From positions 558,001-622,000 of the forward strand of contig CAWJAF010000003.1 in the NCBI GenBank assembly GCA_963840785.1: a stretch of 64,000 nt of DNA, written 5' to 3'. The translations under genes and the position numbers were made by a program. The notes beneath the pieces are model-generated. The model had not been told where the DNA came from. It ran no database searches and saw only the letters and a program-made list of their open reading frames with translations. Positions 17,495 to 26,109 of the stretch are shown here, in pieces. Positions within the stretch are counted from its first letter, which is position 1, and every line of letters begins with the position of its first letter. Source of the stretch: JALYOK01 sp963840785. GTDB taxonomy: Bacteria; Pseudomonadota; Gammaproteobacteria; Burkholderiales; JALYOK01.

Positions 17495-19149
17495 ATTTCT
17501 AACGCCATTGCTTTGCGCAGCGCTATGCGAATGGACATCATCGACGGTTTTTCAATCTTGGCTGCAAGATGCATGTCGGGACGAATTAGGCAAACACAAT
17601 CTTCCGTCACCCCGAGCGCTAGCTTTAGCTTGCCACCGTTATCCGCAAACATGCTTGAACTACGCCCGATGGTTGAATAGATGCACCAGCGCAGATTGGT
17701 TTCTTCGCTCTGTAACGTTTGCACCAGTTTCAGCTGCTTTGGCGTCAAACCAGGTTCACTAAACCACACCGCTAGGAAACAATTTTTTCCTGCAAACAGA
17801 TCAAGCAGCGATCCTTGCTCGCCGCTTGACAATACTAATGGGACATTTTGCACCGCGTTTCCACCGTGGGTGACCAGTGGCGAAGCGTCATATTGAAAGG
17901 CAACGGACATCCGCCCCGTATTGACCAACGGCCGCGCGAACGCGAATTCTCGGGCCAGTGCGATCACCGCGTCACGCAAAACGCGCTCGGCATTTGATTG
18001 AGGGGAGAGAAAACGCGTCGTGCGCGAGGTAGTTTTTATATTGTGTACTGCCGCTGGATGGCGTTCTGTTTGATAAGAATCAATTAGCGATTGCGGCGCG
18101 CGTCCATTGAGAACCATCGCCAATTTCCAGGAAAGATTCTCCGCATCCTGAATGCCGCTGTTGCCAGCCCGCCCACCGAACGGACTCATGACGTGAGCGG
18201 CATCGCCGAGAAAAAATACTCGTCCGTGGCGCATATTGTCGAGCAACTGAGTACGGTACGCGTAGGGGCCAACCCACACCAATTCGAATTCTCGATCTTC
18301 GCCGAGCTGTAACCCCAAGCGCGATCGAACGACGGCTTCGTTGCTCACCTCATCAGGATCAGCGTTGGCATCCATTTGGTAGTCGAGCCGCCAAACTCCA
18401 TCTCCCATCGGCAACTGCCAAACTGCACGATTTTCGTTGAATGGCGCTTCAATCCAAGTCCAGCGCTCTAGCGGCGCATCTAACTTAAAGCGAATGTCGG
18501 AAATGCACCAGCGATCTTGGCCTCGTGCGAGATGAATCGGGAGACCCAGACCCTCACGAATCGGACTATTTACGCCGCTTGCGTCGAGCACCCAATCGGC
18601 GTCTAAGTGGTATTTGCCGGCCGGCGTTTCGACGTCAAGGCGAATGCAATCGGACAATTCTTGTACGCTAATTACTTTGTTACTCCAGCGTAGATCGGTC
18701 ACACCGAGTTCATAAATTCGATCAACTAAAAACCATTCAATGTAAAACTGTTGAATGTTGATAAAAGGCGGTTGCTTCGAGAGCCTAGTCGCAGCGAGAT
18801 CAAACGAATACACGACATCGTTGTCCGCAAGCGTCTTGCCATGAGACCACTCAACACCCTTTGCTTTCACTCGATCATAGATGCCCAAGCGCTCGAAAAT
18901 CTCTAAGCTTTTTTGCGCGTAAGTAATGCCGCGGGACGCGAGGCCGCGCACGCCAATCGTGTTATCGTCGTCTAACAAAACCGCACTGATGCCTCGCGTC
19001 GCGAGATCGCAGGCTGCGCTCAGGCCGGCAAGACCGCCGCCAACGATAACGACACGATAGCGTTTGGATGTTCCTTCAACAATCTCCGGCGGTGTTTCAA
19101 ATGGATATTCCGGGAGACGATAACCGGAGCCTTGATATTGTGTTTCCAT
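17491..19149 (-). CDS. FAD-dependent aromatic monooxygenase (MhpA/PHBH-like, FAD_binding_3)
   Basis: 552 aa. GxGxxG site VVIVGGGLAGLSAACDLATRG at about residue 34, then the second FAD motif GRVFFLGDAAHVMSPFGGRAGNSGIQDAENLSWKLA region at about 315-350, where the GD aspartate binds ribityl. The C-terminal ~130 aa form the thioredoxin-like domain common in MhpA/PheA-type hydroxylases. These enzymes use NAD(P)H and O2 to hydroxylate phenolic rings. It is coupled to the DUF2783 gene and follows a second monooxygenase by 62 nt. Substrate unknown. Confidence 0.85.
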   Translation of the reverse strand: METQYQGSGYRLPEYPFETPPEIVEGTSKRYRVVIVGGGLAGLSAACDLATRGISAVLLDDDNTIGVRGLASRGITYAQKSLEIFERLGIYDRVKAKGVEWSHGKTLADNDVVYSFDLAATRLSKQPPFINIQQFYIEWFLVDRIYELGVTDLRWSNKVISVQELSDCIRLDVETPAGKYHLDADWVLDASGVNSPIREGLGLPIHLARGQDRWCISDIRFKLDAPLERWTWIEAPFNENRAVWQLPMGDGVWRLDYQMDANADPDEVSNEAVVRSRLGLQLGEDREFELVWVGPYAYRTQLLDNMRHGRVFFLGDAAHVMSPFGGRAGNSGIQDAENLSWKLAMVLNGRAPQSLIDSYQTERHPAAVHNIKTTSRTTRFLSPQSNAERVLRDAVIALAREFAFARPLVNTGRMSVAFQYDASPLVTHGGNAVQNVPLVLSSGEQGSLLDLFAGKNCFLAVWFSEPGLTPKQLKLVQTLQSEETNLRWCIYSTIGRSSSMFADNGGKLKLALGVTEDCVCLIRPDMHLAAKIEKPSMMSIRIALRKAMALEI

Positions 19150-19211
19150 AGGGATGCATTTCGCGCCAGTGTCGCGGTAAATTGAGAACGATCAATATGC
19201 CAAGAATTGTA

Positions 19212-20861
19212 TCACCGCCATCCGGTGACTTTTCGCATCAACACCTCGGGCGCGGCAGGCAATGAATTGCCGCGCCAAGCAACATGTTGATCGGGCCGAA
19301 CCAGAACCAGATCACGCGCAAAGGTATCTCTTACTTCATCGATTGCTAAATCGACAACGGCAAAGGGAATGCTCAACGACCTGGCCGCTTCCACGAATGG
19401 TGTTACGTCAAGGGCGGTGTTTCCAAGATTGAATAGCGTGAAAGTTCCACGAACTTTATCCAAGGTTGCGGTCGACTCGTCCAACCAAACGTGGGGCAAA
19501 CGCGCTCCCGGTGATGTTGAAGGGACATAGCGATTGGGGTTATCAGGTTGTATCGAGCCATCAAAAGAAACAATATCCGAATTTCCATAACAGACACCTA
19601 ATTGAATACCTGGCGAATCAAACTCCAGCAATGCATGCTCAAAACAAACGCGCCCCAAGTTTTCACGGGCTGCCATGCCTGCGGGCGAGTCATCTTCAAT
19701 GCTGCTTGGAATAGTTATCTTCCCGATATTATCCGATAAGCTTCTGGCGAAATCCGTATTGCGCATAGCGATGGGCAAACGTTCTTGCTCGTAACTGGAA
19801 AGCAATGCCGGTCCGCCCCACCCCTGAATGCGTGCCGCCAGTTTCCACGCTAAATTCGCAATATCATCGACAGCAGTGTTATAGCCAAAGCCACCTGTGG
19901 GCGTGAAAAGATGCGCCGCATCGCCCGCAATAAACAAGCGCCCCGCTCCATAGCGCTCCGCAACTAAACTATAACCGGCCGTCCAAGGTTTGCTGGCGAT
20001 AATTTCTACCGGCGTTTCGACGCCCATCGCAGTCGTGACGAATTCACGCGCGGCCGCGTCGGCCAATTCTGCGCCACGACCGACCTGGGAAAACATGAAA
20101 AATTCATCGCGGCCGTTGGCACTAATTAGCACCGCACGGCGCGAATTATTAAACGTCCAGTACATCGTAGCCGGCGCCCCTGCCGCACTCGAGTACAACT
20201 CCGGTGCACGAAAGTAGGTCGACACCATTTGGCCGCCCATGAATTCTCGATCCGCCGCACCTTCTCCGGAATATCGTATGCCTAAGGCACGCCGTACAAG
20301 ACCGCGGGAACCTTCGCAACCGACTGCAAATTGAGATTGGAATATTTTTGTTTCGCCAGTCGCGATATCCTCAACGGTAATTTCGACACCCTCACCAAAA
20401 TCGGAAACGGTGTTAACACGCCAGCCATAATGTAACGAGACTCCGGGTAAATTCTGTGCTTTTTCGCGAAGCACTTTTTCCACGCGAATTTGCTGCATTC
20501 GTTGCGGCATTTCGGGCGTAAACCAAGTACCTGACGCACGATCGGCGCGGGTCAAACTGCGTATCCCAGAGAGCCGCAATCGCGCCAACTCGTGCCGCGC
20601 TAACCGAGTGAAATACGCGGTCTCGTGGGCAAAGCCAACACGACGGATGTCGTCAACAATGCCAAGACGCCGATAGTGTTCAAGGGTACGCGCGCCATTG
20701 GCGCTTGCCTTTGGAAACGAGGATGTATCGCTATTTTGCTCGAACACAGCGCAGGAAATGCCAAGCGTGCCGAGCTCGATTGCAAGGGCCAGGCCGGTCG
20801 GTCCGCCCCCGACGATCAGAACCGCTGCCAGTTCGCCGTCCATCTCAGATTTTGAATTCAT
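19212..20861 (-). CDS. FAD-dependent monooxygenase (PHBH/MhpA-like)
   Basis: 549 aa. Same architecture as the downstream gene: AVLIVGGGPTGLALAIELG at the N-terminus, the GD motif RLFIAGDAAHLFTPTGGFGY at about 310, and a C-terminal thioredoxin-like domain ending in VLVRPDQHVAWRG. The last motif (VRPD) is characteristic of phenol-hydroxylase-type family members. The two enzymes are clearly paralogous in layout but not close copies. An alternative start at MDGELAAV (7 codons in) is possible. Likely role is hydroxylation of an aromatic or cyclic intermediate. Confidence 0.85.
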   Translation of the reverse strand: MNSKSEMDGELAAVLIVGGGPTGLALAIELGTLGISCAVFEQNSDTSSFPKASANGARTLEHYRRLGIVDDIRRVGFAHETAYFTRLARHELARLRLSGIRSLTRADRASGTWFTPEMPQRMQQIRVEKVLREKAQNLPGVSLHYGWRVNTVSDFGEGVEITVEDIATGETKIFQSQFAVGCEGSRGLVRRALGIRYSGEGAADREFMGGQMVSTYFRAPELYSSAAGAPATMYWTFNNSRRAVLISANGRDEFFMFSQVGRGAELADAAAREFVTTAMGVETPVEIIASKPWTAGYSLVAERYGAGRLFIAGDAAHLFTPTGGFGYNTAVDDIANLAWKLAARIQGWGGPALLSSYEQERLPIAMRNTDFARSLSDNIGKITIPSSIEDDSPAGMAARENLGRVCFEHALLEFDSPGIQLGVCYGNSDIVSFDGSIQPDNPNRYVPSTSPGARLPHVWLDESTATLDKVRGTFTLFNLGNTALDVTPFVEAARSLSIPFAVVDLAIDEVRDTFARDLVLVRPDQHVAWRGNSLPAAPEVLMRKVTGWR

Positions 20862-20925
20862 TATTTATCTTGATCGACCGTTATGTTTTTCGAGTCAAAG
20901 CAAAATTGGTTTGAAACTGCCCGCC

Positions 20926-22569
20926 TTAAGATTTTAGAACGAAGCCCTCGTAATTTCGCGCGGCTACATCTGCACAGATTTTTCGGTAGTGCGCCATTCC
21001 GCCGGCGTACGGCATAAATACTCGAGGTTTACCCGGTACATTCGCGCCGAGATACCAAGAATGCTTCGCTTGGGGAAGAAGCGTCGCCGCGGCAGCCGCA
21101 TTAACTCGCGCGACCCAAGAGTCCATCGCTGCAGCTGTCGTCTCAATGCTACTAAATCCATGTTCACGCATATGCGCTATGCAATCCGCGATCCACTCGA
21201 CGTGCTGCTCAATCGCCACCGGCATATTGCACAGCACCGAAGGACTGCCCGGCCCGGTGACCGTAAATAGATTGGGAAATCCGGCCACCTGAAGCCCAAG
21301 ATAATTGCGCGGCCCCGCAGCCCAAGCATCGGCAAGCAACACGCCATCGCGTCCGCGAATGTCCATGCGCAAAAACGCGCCCGTCATCGCATCAAAACCG
21401 GTCGCAAAAACGATGATGTCCAGCGGATACGCCGCCTTGCCCGTGCGAATTCCATTTGGGGTAATCGCCTCAATAGGATCGGCCTTAATGTCGACCAGCG
21501 CAACGTTATCCCGGTTGAACGTCTCAAAATAATCGGTATCAATTGGCGGGCGTTTCGCCGCGTAAGGGTGATCGATATCGGCGAGCTTCGCCGCCGTCAT
21601 CGGGTCTTTTACAATCTCGCGAATTTTGCCTTGGATGAACGCGGCAGCCGTATCGTTCGCCGCTTTTTCGGCAAGCAAATCGCGAAAGGTTGCGCGAAAT
21701 TGAAGACCGCCCTTCTCCCAAGCCGCCTCATAGATCGCCTGACGCTCTTCCGGCGACGTTTCTAAGGCAGCGCGATCGGAAATAGTGAAAGGATGACCGT
21801 TCGGCGTCGCCTGTGTCACAGCGCGGATTGCCGCTGCATTTTCCTTTACGTAATGTATAAATTCCGGCGAAAGTGGCGTATTGCGTGCTGGCACGCTGTA
21901 ATTTGCCGTCCGCTGAAAGACGGTCAAATGGGCCGCCGTCTCGGCGATGACCGGTGCAGACTGAATCCCGGTTGATCCGGTGCCGATCTGACCAACGCGT
22001 TTCCCGGCGAAATCAACGCCGTCGTGAGGCCATTGTCCCGTGTGATACCACTTTCCGCGAAACGATTCGAGGCCCGCGATATTCGGAACGTTCGCGGTGG
22101 ATAAACAACCAACCGCAGCGATCAAAAATTTCGCCGAAAACGCTTCGCCCGCCGACGTTGTTACGCGCCAGATGTTTTTCGCGTCATCGTAATGTGCTGA
22201 AATCACGCGCGTATCGAACTGAATATCGCGCTTTAAATCGAATCGATCCGCGACATAATTTAGATACCGCAAAATTTCCGGTGGTCCGGGATAGCGTTCT
22301 GACCATTCCCAGTCTCGCATCATTTCTTCGGAAAACGTATAGCCGTAGGAATGGCTCTCTGAATCACATCGCGCGCCAGGGTAGCGATTCCAGTACCACG
22401 TGCCACCCACCCCGGATCCGGCTTCTAACACCTTAACCGACAGACCGAGCCGATCGCGCAAACAAAGCAATTGATAAAGCCCCGAGAACCCTGCACCGAT
22501 AACAAGCGCATCGAAGGTGTGGCCTTGAACAGCATTGCTTTCAATGCGTTGCTTAGCGGTATTTGTCAT
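20926..22569 (-). CDS. Type I Baeyer-Villiger flavin monooxygenase
   Basis: 547 aa with two Rossmann sites: ALVIGAGFSGLYQLLCLRD for FAD and VGQIGTGSTGIQSAP for NADPH. Between them is the Baeyer-Villiger fingerprint FRGKWYHTGQWPHDG (FxGxxxHxxxWP). The GGTWYWNRYPGARCDSES region after the FAD site is diagnostic of cyclohexanone/steroid/phenylacetone monooxygenases. It inserts oxygen next to a ketone to give an ester or lactone. It is the first gene of a leftward trio of flavin monooxygenases and is divergent from the GFA gene. The ketone cannot be deduced. Confidence 0.92.
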   Translation of the reverse strand: MTNTAKQRIESNAVQGHTFDALVIGAGFSGLYQLLCLRDRLGLSVKVLEAGSGVGGTWYWNRYPGARCDSESHSYGYTFSEEMMRDWEWSERYPGPPEILRYLNYVADRFDLKRDIQFDTRVISAHYDDAKNIWRVTTSAGEAFSAKFLIAAVGCLSTANVPNIAGLESFRGKWYHTGQWPHDGVDFAGKRVGQIGTGSTGIQSAPVIAETAAHLTVFQRTANYSVPARNTPLSPEFIHYVKENAAAIRAVTQATPNGHPFTISDRAALETSPEERQAIYEAAWEKGGLQFRATFRDLLAEKAANDTAAAFIQGKIREIVKDPMTAAKLADIDHPYAAKRPPIDTDYFETFNRDNVALVDIKADPIEAITPNGIRTGKAAYPLDIIVFATGFDAMTGAFLRMDIRGRDGVLLADAWAAGPRNYLGLQVAGFPNLFTVTGPGSPSVLCNMPVAIEQHVEWIADCIAHMREHGFSSIETTAAAMDSWVARVNAAAAATLLPQAKHSWYLGANVPGKPRVFMPYAGGMAHYRKICADVAARNYEGFVLKS

Positions 22570-22818
22570 TAAAACGGATTTCCAAAGTTTTCTAAGGATT
22601 ACTACTTTCGTGGATTATATCAAGGGAAGTTCCGAATTATTCTGAGGTCTAAACACGACAAGGCGTGAGCCTTTCTAATCGATAACTTTCACCAAACAGC
22701 GCGCCCGATGAAGGCCAGCGATCGGCGACACATATACTTGCCTGAAACAGGTTCGTCTTTCCCCGCGCCCCAGTTCTGATTAAACTACTTGGTGGGCTTA
22801 GTGAAATAAGGAGTTGAA

Positions 22819-23220
22819 ATGACGATTACTGGCGGTTGTCATTGTGGTGCCATTCGCTACGACGCGGAAGGCGAAGCGATCACCCACGCGTTGTGCCATT
22901 GCAAGGATTGCCGACGTCATGCCGGCGCGCCGATGGTCGGTTGGACGATGTACAAAGAAAGCGCGGTCAAAGTCACGAAAGGCACACTGAAGGTCTACCA
23001 TTCATCAGAACATGGTCGGCGGCATTTCTGTGCCAATTGCGGAACGGGCCTGTTTTATACCAATGCCGAGATACTCCCGGGCATTATTGATATCCAGAGC
23101 GGGACTTATGATGACCCCGACGCCGTTCCAGCGCGCGCTCATATACAGATCGCGGAACGTATTAGTTGGATGGCGCGCGCCCACGAGCTACCCGCGTTTG
23201 AGCGTTACCCGCCGCAGTAG
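22819..23220 (+). CDS. GFA family (glutathione-dependent formaldehyde-activating-like) zinc protein
   Basis: 133 aa, a typical length. Cysteine zinc motifs are GGCHCGAIRYDAEG, ALCHCKDCRRHAGAP and FCANCGTGLFY. Preceded by a good ribosome site, AAGGAG seven nt before ATG. Most family members are not proven formaldehyde enzymes, so only the fold and zinc binding are assured. It is transcribed away from the Baeyer-Villiger gene. The 249-nt divergent gap holds no recognised signal. Confidence 0.88.
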   Translation: MTITGGCHCGAIRYDAEGEAITHALCHCKDCRRHAGAPMVGWTMYKESAVKVTKGTLKVYHSSEHGRRHFCANCGTGLFYTNAEILPGIIDIQSGTYDDPDAVPARAHIQIAERISWMARAHELPAFERYPPQ

Positions 23221-24119
23221 TGACTTCGCCTAGCGTGTGTAATTTCCGCGTCTTAAGGCGTCCTCCCACTTACTGCACGCAGATGAACTGCGATGAGTTC
23301 GTCGATGTGGCTCCCAAGCTATGGAATAAGTGGTCGCAACGGAGTGTCGGTTGAAGATACGGTGGCCCCGGGAGCCGAATACCGGCGTCTGGTTACGCGA
23401 GCGGGATGAGGTCGCCACGGATCGTTTTTTGATTCTGAAAAACTCCGTTTTAAGCGAGCGCGAAGAGAATACCGTCCTTTACAGGAAGTGAAATTCTTTT
23501 GCCTTGAGCAGGCCGCCAAAGCAACAGAGGTGTTCGCCCCCAACCTCTGATGAAGCCGAACGCAATTTTTGAATTTACGCAAATTTTTACGAAATTTTGC
23601 TATGGCTAATTTTTGGTTTTTCCACAAATTCGGCCAGAAGCAGAAGTATCGAAAGTTAAATTGAGCTCCGGAAAGCGGACGTCTGCCGATAGAGTTAACA
23701 CGAATTCGTGACGCGTCGCGGAGTTAGGCAGGAACGTACGTCAATCTGATCGCGTCCTCGCAGATCAACTCGTTTGCTACAAGGCGTAGCGGCGGCCGAG
23801 AGCCGGCGAAGAATGGCTTGTCGTTACCAAGTACGACAGGGTGAAGGTAACATCCACTTGATGCGCGCCCGAGCGTTCTTGCCCTTTTACCGCAAGACAA
23901 CCCAATCTTGCCACTTACTTACCAGTCACTCAAGATTGGTCAAGATTGACATCCGCAGACTACTTTTTCGCTAGTTCTCAAAGATCGAGCAAATCAGTTT
24001 CTTGAACGAATCCAGTTAAGCAGAAGGTCGGCCTCAACTCAATTTGGACCGCCCAATTGAAGACGGTCGTGAGCATCGCCGGACGCGCCGACCATGGCCA
24101 CAGGCGTTCCGAAAAATAT
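23221..24119. other. Largely non-coding region with one decayed gene tail
   Basis: About 900 bp between the GFA gene and the ArsR promoter. The only coding trace I can support is the RibD_C-type fragment on the minus strand at 23724-23860. The other open frames have no ribosome site and arginine/serine-rich compositions typical of shadows. A/T tracts around 23570-23620 (AATTTTTGAATTTACGC repeated with variation) may mark an old promoter or terminator. Confidence 0.5.
23724..23860 (-). pseudogene. Dihydrofolate-reductase-family (RibD C-terminal domain) remnant
   Basis: Reading the minus strand from about 23860 to the TAA at 23724-23726 gives a clean C-terminal end: YLHPVVLGNDKPFFAG, then SRPPLRLVANE and DAIRLTYVPA. 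This is the normal ending of the small RibD_C/DHFR-like proteins (VVLG-GKPFF-G, then PPLRLV). Upstream of about 23860 I find no matching continuation in any frame, so roughly the first three quarters are missing. It is a deletion remnant, not a working gene. Confidence 0.6.
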
Positions 24120-24135
24120 TCAACCAAATAGTTGA
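24120..24135 (+). promoter_or_regulatory. Candidate ArsR operator (upstream site)
   Basis: TCAACCAAATAGTTGA is an inverted repeat with TCAAC/GTTGA arms and a 6-bp spacer, about 33 bp before the ArsR ATG. A second palindrome with the same CAACCA/AACCA half-site covers the start codon. Two related palindromes in the promoter of a self-encoded repressor suggest autoregulation. Confidence 0.5.
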
Positions 24136-24161
24136 CTTTCTAAAAATCGACGCGTATATTT

Positions 24162-24173
24162 AACCATATGGTT
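24162..24173 (+). promoter_or_regulatory. Candidate ArsR operator overlapping the start codon
   Basis: AACCATATGGTT is a perfect 12-bp palindrome, extended imperfectly on both sides. It contains the ATG (24168-24170) of the ArsR gene. Binding here would block both transcription and start-site access. Confidence 0.5.
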
Positions 24174-24533
24174 GAATTAAATACATCTCAGTTAGGTTCG
24201 ATCTTTCATGCGCTCAGCGATGAGACGCGGCGTCGAATGCTTCGCGATCTCGCCGATGGCGAACGAACGGTCAGCGCATTAGCAGAGCCCTATGCAATGT
24301 CACTCGCGGCCGCGTCCAAGCACATCAGGGTACTAGAGGGCGCCGGGCTGATTCAGCGCGAAGTACAGGGCCGCGTCCATATTTGCCGGCTCGATCCGGG
24401 ACCGCTGGCTAGTGCCCATAAATGGTTGAACTTCTACGAACGCTTCTGGACCGACCGATTGAATATACTTGATCGGCTGTTGCGAGAGGCAGACAAGTGC
24501 CCACCCTCTACTGACCCTAAGAAAAGGAAATGA
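24168..24533 (+). CDS. ArsR-family transcriptional repressor
   Basis: 121 aa winged helix-turn-helix protein: FHALSDETRRRMLRDLADGERTVSALAEPYAMSLAAASKHIRVLEGAGLI covers helices 1-5, then a wing REVQGRVHICRLD. The metal-binding ELCVCDL motif of true arsenic sensors is absent, so this is the metal-independent SRPBCC-associated type. Its stop overlaps the ATG of the next gene (ATGA). This ArsR plus SRPBCC/AHSA1 pairing is common in proteobacteria and actinobacteria. Two palindromes at its promoter suggest it represses its own operon. Confidence 0.9.
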   Translation: MVELNTSQLGSIFHALSDETRRRMLRDLADGERTVSALAEPYAMSLAAASKHIRVLEGAGLIQREVQGRVHICRLDPGPLASAHKWLNFYERFWTDRLNILDRLLREADKCPPSTDPKKRK

Positions 24534-25069
24534 CTATGAACGCACGCACGTCCCCGGATACCTATGGCACGTTTAGCGAGCCCGCCACTTTAACCATCAA
24601 GCGGCGTTTACCCGGGCCGATTGAACGGGTCTGGTCCTACTTAACCGACAGCGATTTACGTCGTCAGTGGCTCGCCGCAGGAACGATGGAGATGAAAGTC
24701 GATACGCCATTCGAATTGGTCTGGTGCAATGACGAGCTGACCCAGCCACCCGGTACGCGGCCACCGGGTTTCCTGGACGAGCAGCGCCTGGCCTGCCGCA
24801 TTGTCGAGCTCGAACCACCACGAAAACTAACCTTCACTTGGAACGGTACGGGAGACGTTTCGTTCGAGTTGGAAGCGCAAGGCAAAGATGTACTCCTGAC
24901 CGTGATTCACCGCCGCATTAGCGAACGCAACACACGCCTTATGATTGGCGCCGGGTGGCACATGCATCTGGACATACTTGTCGCGCGCGCCGGCGGTACG
25001 CAGCCCGAGCCCTTCTGGGATGGCTGGAGTCGTCTACGTCATGAATACGACCAACGCGTTCCGTCGTGA
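24530..25069 (+). CDS. SRPBCC/AHSA1 (START-like) domain protein
   Basis: 179 aa. The helix-grip fold starts with TIKRRLPGPIERVWSYLTDSDLRRQWLAAG, the standard AHSA1 N-terminus, and continues with PPRKLTFTWNG and a long C-terminal helix region. Such proteins bind small hydrophobic ligands. ATG 24530 overlaps the arsR stop. An internal ATG two codons later is also possible. The ArsR partner suggests induction by an unknown small compound. Confidence 0.88.
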   Translation: MTMNARTSPDTYGTFSEPATLTIKRRLPGPIERVWSYLTDSDLRRQWLAAGTMEMKVDTPFELVWCNDELTQPPGTRPPGFLDEQRLACRIVELEPPRKLTFTWNGTGDVSFELEAQGKDVLLTVIHRRISERNTRLMIGAGWHMHLDILVARAGGTQPEPFWDGWSRLRHEYDQRVPS

Positions 25070-25267
25070 CGTTACTCTCGCATTCCGATGTGAGCTGACA
25101 CACAAACCAAACTTGAATCGACGATTCAAGTGGCTTTAAGTGCAAGGGAAGGTTTGTCCCAACAATTAATGTGCCGGGATGACTCAACATGTTCTCGGAA
25201 TTGACATTATTAGAGCGGCTCACCAGAATGTCGTTTTGTAAGCCGACATTTCGGTCGACTGATACCT

Positions 25268-25274
25268 GTTAGGC
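25268..25274 (+). other. attC R-prime-like core GTTAGGC (left boundary of a putative gene cassette)
   Basis: GTTAGGC matches the GTTRRRY integron crossover core. It lies just before the small YwqK/MORN-like gene and is identical to the core of the attC at 25740-25746. The sequence to its left folds only weakly (AGCCGAC/GTCGACT arms at 25233-25258). It could be the end of a degenerate attC or the old cassette boundary. Confidence 0.35.
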
Positions 25275-25341
25275 GTTGCAATCCAAGCGCGCATTGGCTG
25301 CAAGCAATATGCGACCTTCGTCATTGCAGAGCACAACATAC

Positions 25342-25578
25342 ATGACCCAATCGAAGAAGCTCAAGGAGCACATTCAATACCATAAGGACGGCACGGTATG
25401 GGCCAAAGGCCAAACCGTTGATGGAGTTCCAACAGGCTACTGGGAATGGTTCCGAAAAAGTGGGACGAAAATGCGGTCTGGCTACTTCGATGCTGGTAAG
25501 CAGGTAGGAGAATGGACAACTTATGACCAAGCGGGCGTAGCCTACAAAGTGACCAAAATGACGGCCGGTAAGCACTGA
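25342..25578 (+). CDS. Small MORN/YwqK-like repeat protein in a putative integron cassette
   Basis: 78 aa from ATG 25342; the frame is open further upstream but without a better start. It contains repeated short units of the type YHKDGTVWAKGQTVDGVPTGYWEWF, KSGTKMRSGYFDAGKQVGEW and TTYDQAG, which match the MORN-like repeats of YwqK proteins. It is followed by a 60-bp attC site and preceded by a GTTAGGC core, so it looks like a mobile gene cassette. Function unknown. Confidence 0.65.
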   Translation: MTQSKKLKEHIQYHKDGTVWAKGQTVDGVPTGYWEWFRKSGTKMRSGYFDAGKQVGEWTTYDQAGVAYKVTKMTAGKH

Positions 25579-25686
25579 CATGCGTAGCCTAAAATACGGG
25601 ATTACTTCAATCTCTAAAGAGTGAGGCAACCACAGTCCGAAACAGAGGGCTTCGTTTCTATCCGTGTCGTCGCAGGGCCCAGCAAC

Positions 25687-25746
25687 GTCTAACATACCGC
25701 TGCAGCCGACGCCGCTTCGTGGCGCCGCTGAGCCTGCACGTTAGGC
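25687..25746 (+). other. Integron attC site (59-base element)
   Basis: Left core GTCTAAC (25687-25693, RYYYAAC) and right core GTTAGGC (25740-25746, GTTRRRY) are complementary at 6 of 7 bases. The 46 bp between them are self-complementary around CGCC-GCTTCGT-GGCG with outer GCAG/CTGC arms. The total length is 60 bp, the classic size. Position fits too: it follows one small gene and ends 15 bp before the ATG of the next, in the same orientation. No integrase gene is present in the window. Confidence 0.7.
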
Positions 25747-25761
25747 AGCACGGAACACACC

Positions 25762-26109
25762 ATGGCCTTCGCTACACACGAGGAGTACTTCGCGAGCGTG
25801 TCCCCTGACGCGCGCCGTTTGCTCCAATCCATCCAGGCAAGAGTTGAGGCGTTGGTACCTAGCGCCACCCGGTGCATTAGCTACAACATGCCTGCGTTTA
25901 AGCATAAGCGCGTGTTCTTCTACTTCGCCGCGTTCAAGAAGCACATCGGCATCTATCCTCCCGTAACTCAAGACGCACGCCTAATGCAAGAGCTCGCGCC
26001 ATATCGGGGCGAGAAGGGGAACTTGTCTTTTCCCCACAATGAGCCACTTCCAATCGAGCTGATTGGTCGTGTCGCTCTGGCGCTGTCTCGCGAGTACGAG
26101 CGCGAGTGA
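25762..26109 (+). CDS. DUF1801 (YdhG-like) protein in a putative integron cassette
   Basis: 115 aa, the usual DUF1801 length. Features: EEYFASVSPDARRLLQSIQARVEAL at the N-terminus, CISYNMPAF in the centre, FFYFAAFKKHIGIYP, and GNLSFPHNEPLPIELI near the end. The family has a beta-rich fold of unknown function. The ATG lies 15 bp after an attC crossover core, the normal spacing of cassette genes. A degenerate downstream attC may begin at the CTAAC near 26133, but I could not define both ends. Confidence 0.8.
   Translation: MAFATHEEYFASVSPDARRLLQSIQARVEALVPSATRCISYNMPAFKHKRVFFYFAAFKKHIGIYPPVTQDARLMQELAPYRGEKGNLSFPHNEPLPIELIGRVALALSREYERE

Noticed and set aside
23319..23627. 102-aa minus-strand frame in the gap after the GFA gene
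   Set aside because: Arg/Ser/Lys-rich composition without domain features, no ribosome site, and overlaps nothing conserved.
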